From Plantago elongata (lineage: Eukaryota > Streptophyta > Magnoliopsida > Lamiales > Plantaginaceae), in contig JAYMSP010002443.1 of assembly GCA_036897095.1 (NCBI GenBank), positions 1 through 24,248 of the forward strand: a DNA stretch of 24,248 bases. The letters are read 5' to 3'. Positions 9,261-17,640 of this stretch are shown here, in pieces (position 1 is the stretch's first letter; the number at the start of each line of letters is the position of its first letter). The position numbers and the translations under genes were made by a program. The notes under the pieces were generated by a model, which saw only the letters and a list, made by a program, of their open reading frames with translations, was not told where the DNA came from and did not search any database.

Positions 9261-10315
9261 GCCTACTAGTTCAAAGCCAATTATGAAATGGATTAGAGAT
9301 CATCCCGCAAAGGATGTGATTGGTCTAATTGATCAAGGTTTTAGAACTAGGAGAGCAATGACTGAAAATGTTGATTCTCTCATTGGATGTTTTATCTGAA
9401 ACATTGGACCAAATACCATTGAAGATGCATTAAAGGATCAAGACTGGATCTCTACAATGCACGAAGAGTTGGATCAATTTGAGTGAAACAATGTCTGGAA
9501 ACTAGTGCCATTTGTAGATGGAATATCTGTGATTGGAACTAAATGAGTTTTCAGAAACAAGATGAATGAATCTGGTGAAATAACCAAAAATTAAGTAAGG
9601 TTGGTTGCCAAGGGATTTACTTAGACTGAAGGCTTAGACTTTGATGAGTCATATGCACCAGTTGCAAGATTGGTTGTAATCAGACTATTTCTAGTATTTG
9701 CAGTTCATAATGACTTTAAAGTTTATCAGATGGTTGTCAAAAGTGCATTTCTAAATGGTGAACTTGCTGAGTAAGTCTATGTTGATCAACCACCAGGCTT
9801 TGAAGTTTCGTCAGAAAGTAGGATGGTCTATAAGTTACAGAAAGCTCTGTATGGACTGAAACAGGCTCCAAGAGCATGTTATGACACTTTGGCCAAATAC
9901 CTTCTGGAAAGCAGTTCTAAGAAAGGTGAAGCTGATAAAACTTTGTTAACCTTAAACCATGATGGGAAACTACTTTTAGTTCAAGTATATGTTGATATAT
10001 TTGGATCTAAAGAAAAGCAACTTTATGATGACTTTGCAAATCTCATGAAACGCAAATTTGAGATGAGCATGATGGGAGAATTGAACTATTTTCTAGGATT
10101 GCAAGTCAAGCAACTCAATGATGGAATATTCATTAGATATGCTCAACAAGTTTAATCTGAAGCCTTCTGAAAAGAATGCCAAGATACCTATGAGCATAGG
10201 AACCAAAATGACTTATACTGAATCTTATAAGAGTGTTGAAGAACATAAGTATTGCAAAATGATAGGTTTACTTCTCTACCTTACTGCAAGCAAATCTGAT
10301 ATCAATATGCAGTTG
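9260..10315 (+). pseudogene. Copia element A reverse transcriptase, inactive
   Basis: The match runs from KWIRDHPAKDVIGLIDQG through NNVWKLVPF, RLVAKGFT, YAPVARL, KVYQM-VVKSAFLNG, QPPGFE, KALYGLKQAPRACYDTL, VQVYVD-IFGS and GELNYFLGLQVKQ, in the family order. This enzyme copies element RNA into DNA in the virus-like particle. Two active-site changes stand out. The catalytic Asp of the usual YQMDVKSAFLNG is Val (9733-9735). The YVDD box reads YVD-IFGS (9988-9996 onward), as if six bases coding Asp-Ile had been deleted from the YVDDIIFGS seen in relatives. Stops occur at about 9397, 9484, 9544, 9593, 9625 and 9772, and a frameshift/deletion lies near 10130-10145, so the end reads in another frame (LDMLNKFNLKPSEKN). 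Confidence 0.93.
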
Positions 10316-10914
10316 GTGTGTGTGCTAGATTTCAGATAAATCTTATGCAATCACACTACAACATTGCTATGAAAATATTAAGGTATGTCAAAGGTATTGT
10401 AGGAGTTGGACTATGGTATCCTAAAGAAAGTGGATTGAGTTTCGTTGGCTACTTAAATGCTGATTATGTTGGATCAATGCTTGATAGGAAAAGTACTTCA
10501 GGAACTTGTTAGTTTCTGGGAACTAGACGTATCTCATGGTATTGAAAGAAGAAAAACTCAATTGCTACTTCTACCACAGAGGTTGAATATATTATGGCTG
10601 CTTGTTATGCTACCCCAATTTTATGGATACAACAACAACTTAGAGACTATGGACTCAATGAAGAGGAAACTCCCATTTTCCGTGACAACACAAGTGCTAT
10701 TACAATTACTCAGAATCGAAAGTTCCATACTAGAACTAAGCACATTGATGTTAAACACCACTTCACCAGAGACCATGTTGAGAAAAGCAATATAGAGATT
10801 CTAAAGGTTGGTACTGAAGATCAACTTGCAGATATCTACACTAAGCCACTTCATGAAAGTAGGTTCTTAACCTTGAGATATAGTCTTGGGTTATTGGAGT
10901 TTCCACAGAACTGA
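10316..10914 (+). pseudogene. Copia element A RNase H and end of pol
   Basis: Reads CARFQINLMQSHYNIAMK, ILRYVKGIVGVGLWYPKE, DRKSTSGTC, NSIATSTTEVEYIMAACYA, RDNTSAI, TRTKHIDVKHHFTRD, EDQLADIYTKPL and ends LGLLEFPQN-stop at 10914. RNase H removes the RNA strand during cDNA synthesis. The first catalytic Asp is Asn here (LNADYVGS, codon 10456-10458), whereas copy B keeps Asp (SDADYVGS). The Glu (TTEVEY) and the second Asp (RDN) are present. There are stops after GTC (10510) and in SWY-stop-KK (10543), plus frame changes. The PQN-stop end aligns with LPKN-stop in B, so the natural pol terminus is known. Confidence 0.92.
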
Positions 10915-11250
10915 TAAATCTCTAAGAGAACATATAAGAATCAGAGAAAAAAGGAAGCAGGTTTCTGAAACGGGTATTCTGATAACCTACATGAAAAGAA
11001 GGATGATAATGTTTCTGAGACTTATGACTCAGAGAGCATGAGATCTTCTGGAAATAAGAATCTAGAAATACTGGTTGGTATATAGTGCAGTGGTTATTTC
11101 TGAAATAGGAATTCAAAAAACTATTTAAAGTTATGAAGTTTGAGAGAACAAATAGACCAACAAAATACATATTTCTGAAAGTCAAACATGTCTAGGGTTT
11201 TGTGTTTTTACCATTTATATGATAAGTAACATAAAACAAGACTTGCTCTC
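10915..11250 (+). other. pol-to-accessory-gene spacer A: degraded hairpin array
   Basis: Non-coding. It holds short inverted repeats built on TTTCTGA/TCAGAAA. 11012-11019 pairs with 11028-11035 (TTTCTGAG with CTCAGAGA) and 11046-11052 pairs with 11061-11067 (TTCTGGA with TCTAGAA). In both, the single departure from perfect pairing is a G-U wobble in the sense RNA. A third, at about 10960-10988, is recognisable by alignment to B but no longer pairs well. The same array is better preserved in copy B at 23438-23579. Confidence 0.65.
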
Positions 11251-11772
11251 TGAAATGATAAGACCAAAGGTCTCTAGTATCTCACACTAACAGTGACTTA
11301 TGGATACATATTGCCAAAATTCATTAAGTGGACACGTGAACATTTATTGATTGATATCATTGCAAAGATATTCAACTATAGCCCTTGATGAATAAAAGTT
11401 TGATCCAACGGGTGAGATTAAATCTCGGCAAGTAATGCATGTTGCAAAAACAGTCATGGTCCACTTCACATTTAATGCAAAGTAGAAACGTATACCACAC
11501 CGATGCAATGTACATAGATACACATATGCATTTCAATACGTATATTATATCTATGTAATTCTATCTTGCTATATATAAAGGATTCTTGTAAGAGACAAAG
11601 ACTTTTACCAAATCCGAAATTTTCACTTGTATCAAAGCAGCAAAAATCTCTAATTTTCTGCAAATCCTTCTGTAATCATCTATTTTTATGTTTTGTCTTC
11701 TGAAATGATAGACTAAGTTCTCTCGATTTCAAGCACTTCTTCTCAAATCTTACATAGTACTCTATATATGAG
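11251..11772 (+). promoter_or_regulatory. Upstream region and leader of accessory gene A
   Basis: Alignable throughout with 22808-23330 on the minus strand of copy B: GATAAGACCAAAG..., CGGCAAGTAATG, CAAAGTAGAAACGTATACC, TATATATAAAGGATT and GTAAGAGACAAA are all shared. No reading frame is conserved here. The conserved TATA box makes it a candidate internal promoter with a roughly 170-base leader, although it could equally be an intron or UTR of a longer transcript. Confidence 0.6.
11570..11579 (+). promoter_or_regulatory. Candidate internal TATA box of accessory gene A
   Basis: TATATATAAA in GCTATATATAAAGGATT, 203 bases before the ATG at 11773. Copy B has the same string with the same 203-base spacing (23010 to 22807). 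Confidence 0.6.
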
Positions 11773-13355
11773 ATGGCACCCAGAAAGACCTCATCCAAGA
11801 ACTCAGTTGTGACCGCTTCTTCTGCTGAAAAGCAAGGAGAAAATGTTTTGCAAGTGTTGAACAAACGCTTGCTGAGTAATTTCAACCTAGAGGACTGGTG
11901 GAATTGGAGAGCACATATGGTTGAAAAATACATGAATGTGGCTATCTCTTCCACACCAGACATGAACTTGATTGTGAAGATGATATCCAAGGCTCACATC
12001 AAGAAGTTCCTTAGTGCTGCTCTTACTGGATTGTCTCAAGTTGATGTTTAAGAGTTTTACAACTCTTCCCAAGTCTACACCAAGATAGTGAACAATGTCG
12101 ACGAAACGTTCATTAAATCTTAGGTTCAAGGTGTAGAAATACATCTTGATTGTGATTCATTCTGCAAAATCTTCCGTCTCAAGAATCGTGGGACAAATTT
12201 TGAGATTAACACGAAAGACAAGACTCTTAATACGAGTGCTAGAATGTTGTATGAAGAAGCAGTGAATCACAAGATTGAGGACTGTCCCTCTTCATTCATT
12301 CTTGACATCAGAACAAGACACCTCTTTGAGCACTAGAATGTGCTGGCCAACATCCTTCACAGATACTTGGATGGAATCAAAGGAGGAATTGACCACATTA
12401 GTCTGGAGAGATGGATGATAATGTCCATTCTTTAGAAAGAGCTGAATGATAGAGATAACCTATTCAATTAAGGGAAATATCTCTTCATGAAGTTTGTGAA
12501 CAGGGTCAATGAGTTTGGGCCCAAAATCTTCAAAGGTCGTGCTGACACCAAGTCAAAAATGCACTATGGTCTTAAAATTTGCTACGTTTTAGAGAAATGT
12601 GGAGTTGTGCTCATAGAGCACATGGACATCCCAGTGACCAACACCATGTGTCGATACGCTCATGAGAAAGCCTTGAAAAAGGTTGCCAAAGATGAGTTGG
12701 TTGCTCAGGGAGAAGGGGTATTAGAAGAGATACAGGTTGAGCTCAAAATTGCTATGAAACCTAGGACAAATACACCTAGGGCAAGGAAGAGGATACAACT
12801 TGTCATTGATAGCACTCCTCAACCAGAAAGGCAACACAAGATGTTGAAGCCCAACAACCCCTTTCGGTCCAGAAGGACTCCAGCTCAGAAAGGAGATCCT
12901 TGAGCTTAGGCAAGATACCAGAGCTATTTCTGAATGAGCTTAAAGAAATCGATGAGTCTATCTCAGACTTTGACATGGACTCGGAGGATGATGTGCCACT
13001 TCAAATGGTACTCAAGAGATCACGGATAGAGACTCATGGTGGAGCCTCTAGCTCATCTTCTATGACCAAGAAAGCTAAGGTTGCAGAAGATGCAATCCCA
13101 GAGAGATCAGTTGAAGATGTCACAACCCAACAAGTAGATGAAGGGTTGGCGGTGGATGACAGAATGAAGGAAGATTCTAAAATTACTTCCATGTTCAAGT
13201 TGCCAGCAAACTTGATAGCTGAAGAAATTCATGCACTTGAGCAGGTTCCACAACCTTCTGAGATGGGAACTCAAAACGTTCAAACATAGGAAAGGTCTGA
13301 AGTACCAGAAACATCAAGCCATGTTATGGAAGCCACATTTGCTAAAGATACACAG

Positions 13356-13433
13356 GTAATAATAGTCTATATCTAACTTGTGAAATATTTGAAAAATGTT
13401 AAACTTGTTACTCATAAACTTCCTTTGTTACAG
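13356..13433 (+). other. Spliceosomal intron 1 of accessory gene A (78 bp, phase 0)
   Basis: Donor ACACAG|GTAATA, acceptor TTTGTTACAG|GCTTTC. Copy B has an intron of the same 78 bp at the same codon boundary, with matching TCTAACTTGTGAA (possible branch site CTAAC) and CTCATAAACTTCC. Removing it joins ...FAKDTQ to AFMETSQQGEE in frame. Confidence 0.85.
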
Positions 13434-13541
13434 GCTTTCATGGAGACATCACAGCAGGGGGAAGAAATTGTGCCCACCCCTCTTAATGAAGAAGAGGTTC
13501 CTTCAACCTCAGCAACACAAGAACAAGAGCCTGTGCAACAG
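13434..13541 (+). other. Exon 2 of accessory gene A (36 codons)
   Basis: An open 108-base exon reading AFMETSQQGEEIVPTPLNEE, then EVPSTSATQEQEPVQQ, that begins with GCT and ends CAG|GTAGTC. The donor matches B (CAT|GTAGTCAATTGTC). The next acceptor and exons 3-5 are missing from A because of the deletion beginning near 13572. Confidence 0.75.
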
Positions 13542-15618
13542 GTAGTCAATTGTCTCTGAAAAGAAACAATTTTGTACTTCCCACTGTAATCAACCTGGTC
13601 TAAGATGAAGAAGAAACCGACGAGAATGATGTTGACACTTGAGCCGAACATCCAGAAGGAGGTGATAATGGCCCATCAGATGATGAAGACGATGATAGTT
13701 CTTCACCAATGACTGGTGGATTAGCACAAGGAAATATCGGAACAGGGACTCCACCTGCTCCAGACTCTACTCAGAGAGACCCACTATCATCACAGAAATC
13801 ACCACCTCCAGCTGACCAACAAGATCAACAGAACTCAAACCATCAAAATCAACAAGTCGATCCCTATGAAGAACTTAAGGCTGTTGAATCTAGAGTTGCA
13901 AGACTCAAGGAAATGTTGGAAGAAGAAAGAAAGCTCAGTCATGAATACCAATCTCTGATTGAAGCCAAGGAAGCTCAATTACTGATGATTGAGGTAGAGA
14001 ATACCAAGGTGAAAACACTCCTTGCTGAAAAGCTATAACTGAAGAAAGATATCGATGCCACGGCTGCAGTGTTGAATGCCCTGGTGACAGACGATATAGA
14101 GCATAATGCTAAGGCTGCATCAATTAGACCAATTATACCATCGTCTCAGAAAGACACCACCAAGGGAAAAGGCAAAATGGTTGCCAAGCTCGACAATATT
14201 GATCGGAATGATCACATCTATGTGAGCTCTAACGATGAAGGAACACAGGATATGGCTCCAGAATAGGATGCAATTCTTCTCTCCCATTACAAGAGGGAAT
14301 TTCTTGCTCCACACATCTTCCCATCACCTGCCATTACATCCAGAGACGGCACATTCCTTGGAAGAAGTACTATGTTTGCTAAGCTGCGATTTGAGCTAGT
14401 TGCTGAAGATTTCCAGGTACTTTCATCTGTACCATCTGACCTTATGGCAATAGATAAGCTCTTGCTACACAGAGCCACTAGCATTGCATTGTCTCAAAAA
14501 GATCTAGGCATGGTCCGGGATGAAGACTGCAACAATGCCAACAAGTCACTTGAAGAAGCTTCATATGTTATTCAATAAGTAGAGGCTATCTCCCGTCCAC
14601 TTGAAGAGCTGAACCAAAAGGATCAGGCACTCCTTAGAGAAATCAAGAGCTCAGGAATAAATTCCAGAAGCTTGTCCAAGTTCACAACAATCTACAGCAG
14701 AACTTTGAGTCGCTTTCTGATTGTTACGTAGGTTTGAGTCAATCACTCAGGACTATGAGGGAAGAGAGTCAACCTGCCCAGAAAGACAGCAGAAGGAAGA
14801 GAAAACAACTACCTCCCTCCACAAGTCAAGTCTGAAGAACTCGTGAGAGTTAGAACATCAATAAGGTTGAAGAGTATAATAACTAGTGGTTCCAAGGCCC
14901 TTGTTATAGCTGAAGGAAGTAAGCCTTCTGATCAAGCAGTAAAGGAAGAAGGAGAACTCCAAGGTTAGGAAACCTGTATTCTCCAATTAAAAACTTTAAT
15001 GATGATGATGATGATGCAACTCATACAAATGAGCAACCACTTCAGAAGACAAGGAAAATGGGTAACCTTCCTGAACCACCACTGGATGTTAAACCAATTA
15101 ATGCTAGACCTCCTTCTGGAAACACCAAGTCGATCCAAGGTGGATCTTCCAACACAACCCCTAGAAAGCAAGTAGAACTGGAGAAAGGTCTGAACAGACA
15201 GAGGTGCAGGGATTTACATTTTGGTAGAGTTCAAAAGAAAGAACAAGAAAGACCAGTTGATGCCCAGATTGAGTATGTCAAGACTAATGACAACCAATCA
15301 GCCCATAGATGCATACATCTTCATAATGGTTACTGGATACTTGAGCTACAACATTTGCTACTGAACAAGAAGTTTCCAGAACCTATCTACAATCAAATGA
15401 TGGCATGGAGAACCAACAAGCCTACACTGCTTAATCCAACAAACACTCAGAAATGGCTTGATTTTGAGGTTTATATAAGGACTGAGGCTATGAAAAAGCC
15501 ACTAAATTTTATCTTTCCTTATCCCTAGCCTGATGAGATACACAAGACCAGGAAATTGGATGGTACTCTCAGCAAACATAATAGACTAGGAGTTGAACCT
15601 TATGAATATCACGGTTGA

Positions 15619-15639
15619 CTAATCAAAAAGGAGGAAATT
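15619..15639 (+). promoter_or_regulatory. Polypurine tract of element A
   Basis: AAAAAGGAGGAAA directly before the LTR start TGTTAGG at 15640. The purine run primes plus-strand DNA synthesis in LTR retrotransposons. It is preceded by CACGGTTGACTAATC, which also precedes both tracts of copy B. Confidence 0.85.
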
Positions 15640-16217
15640 TGTTAGGAATATATGTTATTATTTTTGATCAATCACCATATAACTTTTCTTTAGTACATAA
15701 AGGTGACTAGTACTCTTAGTTCACTTGAACATTGTAAAAGATTAAAAATCACTTAGTATGTTAGTCTAGTTAAACGTGTAATAGGATTATTAGGTCTCCG
15801 AATGTAATTTTATATTTTGAGAAGATCATTAAGAAGGATCCTAGCAATGCATTTTAATCGAAGATTTGAAGACTGAAGATTGCACAAGTTTGATGAAGAC
15901 GCAAGGGTTAGTCTCCTCAGATAGACTATGTCCAAAAAGCATATTGTAAAGTGAAAATATTGCACATAACTTGTCTCTGAGCATATGACATCATCGAGTC
16001 AAGGAGCATGCTAGCTTTCAGAAAGGCTCATGTGTCCGTTGAGACTACAGGACAAGAGATAGTACAGTGTATTAATTACACCGGCTGGAAAGTCGATCGA
16101 TGCAAAGTCCTATCTGAAAATGAGAAAGGGACTTTTTAGTACTTATTTCGAGATATCAATGGATTGAATTTTGAGAAGGTCTAACAGATACTATACAAAA
16201 TGAGTCTCAAATGCATC

Positions 16218-16225
16218 TATAAATA
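16218..16225 (+). promoter_or_regulatory. TATA box of the element A LTR
   Basis: TATAAATA in GCATCTATAAATATCACC, about 580 bp into the LTR on the coding strand of the element. No other good TATA box with a suitable U3 length is visible in the LTR. Confidence 0.65.
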
Positions 16226-17038
16226 TCACCACTTAGAAACTGAAAAATACGCACACGAACTACACTCATATCTACATATCAAGCAAGTATTCTCTCAAGC
16301 ATTCATACTACCATTCTCCAAGCTTACTGTTGTGACTAACAAGCTTGAAGAATCACTAGTAGTTCTAAGTGTCCTGGACCTATAACAAGAGATTATTATT
16401 CGTGAAAGAGTTGAACTTTTGGATACCCTTTCTGAAGCCCATTCTCCAGAACAGATACCAATTACTTGGGTCAGTAAAGAGATCCTATCATACACTGAAT
16501 AAGTATATCAAGTAGTGTCATCTCTTCAAGCTCTCTGAAAACATAGCTGAAAAGTTATAAGAGAAGCTTACTTAACAATCAAAATATAACCAACAACATC
16601 AAGGCGTGGAGTATAGGAAGTACTTGGTTTGGAAAATCTAGGAAAAGCTCCGAGGTTATCTTGAGTACAAGAAGTACTTGGCTCGAGGAGCTAGGGAAAA
16701 ATTCAGGGGTAACATTTGGTTGGTAACCATTTGTTTGTAGGGATCTTAGACTAGGATTTATTGCAAGGTGAACTCAATTATCTTTTCTAGTGAATTCCAG
16801 GTCTCAGAAAAGCCAAGTGGATTAGTTGGAGGATTACACCACCTCCAGATACCACTATAAATTGATGTGTTATTTACTTTAATTTTCTTACATTCCAACA
16901 TTACATACACACACATTATTACTGCAAAGCACAATCACGTTTATATATCGCTTAAATTTTTCCGCTCTCTGAATCTAAGTATTACAAACCTTCCAGTTTA
17001 TGAGAAAGGCTCTTTATCGATAAAAATTTTAAAAACCT

Positions 17039-17056
17039 CCCCCCCCCCCCCCCCCC
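17039..17056 (+). repeat. Poly-C run of 18 near the LTR end
   Basis: A homopolymer of about 18 C (AAAACCT then C-run then TCTCTCTAATC) close to the 3' LTR terminus. Short C runs at this place are common in plant Copia LTRs. The exact length may be affected by sequencing error. Confidence 0.85.
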
Positions 17057-17095
17057 TCTCTCTAATCTTTTCCTTTGTCGTTATCTGGACCAACA

Positions 17096-17292
17096 GGATC
17101 CTTTTTCATGGCCTTCTTCAAAATATAAAATTATATCAGAGACCTAATAACCCTATTACAAGTTTTACTAGACTACATAATAAGTGATTCCTCTTTAACA
17201 ATGTTCAAGTGAACTAAGAGTATTAGTCACCTTTCTGTATTTAGAAAAGTCATATGGTGATTGATCAAAAATACTAACATATATTTCTAACA
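17096..17292 (-). mobile_element. Start of the 3' LTR of Copia element B, interrupted by element A
   Basis: The minus strand starts TGTTAGAAATATATG at 17292 and matches the LTR of A for about 200 bp (TTTTTGATCAATCACCATAT, GGTGACTA, CTCTTAGTTCACTTGAACAT, AAAAAGGATCC). Similarity stops at 17096, next to the A terminus. The first five bases, GGATC (17096-17100), would be one half of the target duplication of A. The other half and the rest of this LTR should lie left of the window. Confidence 0.87.
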
Positions 17293-17358
17293 AATTTCTT
17301 CCTTTTTGATCAGCCAACCGTGATTAATTTCTCCCTTTTTGATCAGTCAACCGTGATT
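17293..17358 (-). repeat. Duplicated polypurine-tract module of element B (2 x 33 bp)
   Basis: Units at 17293-17325 and 17326-17358 differ at only two bases. Each reads AATCACGGTTGRCTGATC followed by AAAAAGGRAGAAATT on the minus strand. The inner copy abuts the LTR. Element A has one copy. Multiple polypurine tracts have been reported for Sireviruses, which supports that placement. Confidence 0.92.
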
Positions 17359-17640
17359 ATCTTCAAAGTCCTATTACAAACATGGAAGTGAAAACAATCC
17401 ACCACTTAATTATTTCAAATGATATTCAATCAGTTAAATAAGTGCAGAAAGTAAATATCAACCAAATCACAAGAAGTGATCTTTGCTGACAAGTTATCTT
17501 TTATAAATGATTTATGAGAGTATGATCATCCGGAAGAATTATTACAGAACATTAGAGAACTGTTCAAAAATATTGAACAATAAAGATCAATTCAGCAAAG
17601 TGTTACAAAAACTACTAAGTAAATTAGGACAACATGAGAG
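17359..17640 (-). other. 3' untranslated stretch of element B
   Basis: AT-rich sequence between the last recognisable coding sequence of the accessory gene and the polypurine tracts. I see no open frame, structure or match to A here. The deletion in A near 15605 removes the corresponding segment. Confidence 0.6.

Larger units (their letters stand above)
11773..15618 (+). pseudogene. Post-pol accessory gene of element A ('envelope-like' position), decayed
   Basis: Starts MAPRKTSSKN; copy B starts MAPKKTTSRK at the same distance from its TATA box. The N-terminal region (about 11860-12600) reads NLEDWWNWRAHM..., EFYNSSQVYTKIV, VQGVEIHLDCDSFCKIFRL, ILHRYLDGIKGGIDHISLER, GKYLFMKFVN. The 'EFY...V-G--i-----f---f-l' pattern resembles the 'putative plant transposon protein' domain, but this is inference. 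Then come acidic sequence with a basic patch (LKRSRIETHGG..., TKKAKV), an intron (13356-13433), a deletion near 13572-13585 relative to B, a Gln/Pro/Ser-rich stretch, a coiled coil (EELKAVESRVARLKEMLEEE..., 13867-14037), a conserved APHIF region (14280-14580), a polar linker and a conserved C-terminal block (15172-15515). Several Trp and Gln codons are stops by transition (12334, 12433, 12469). There is no signal peptide or membrane span. The end is truncated relative to B by a deletion near 15605. Confidence 0.8.
15640..17095 (+). mobile_element. 3' LTR of Copia element A (1456 bp)
   Basis: Starts TGTTAGGAATATATG right after the polypurine tract and ends ...TCTGGACCAACA at 17095, preceded by an 18-base C run (17039-17056) and CTCTCTCTAATC, as Copia LTR ends often are. 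The first ~205 bp (to about 15844) match the start of the LTR of copy B (17292 down to 17096). Base 17095 is exactly where the interrupted B LTR resumes, which fixes the end. TATAAATA at 16218-16225 is the likely promoter, so U3 is about 600 bp. The small reading frames inside (16200-16385, 16867-17187) have no conserved content. Confidence 0.88.

Noticed and set aside
13412-13651. Minus-strand frame opposite the intron 1/exon 2 region of A
   Set aside because: It is antisense to conserved exons, and the conservation between A and B follows the plus-strand codons and splice sites.
16891-16900. CATTCCAACA as the end of LTR A (it would pair with TGTTAGGAAT)
   Set aside because: Sequence 16901-17095 does not match the LTR interior of either element, while 17095 is exactly where the LTR of B resumes and has the usual C-run and GGACCAACA ending.
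16867-17187. 106-codon frame across the LTR A / LTR B junction
   Set aside because: It crosses an element boundary and a poly-C run, so it is a chance frame.
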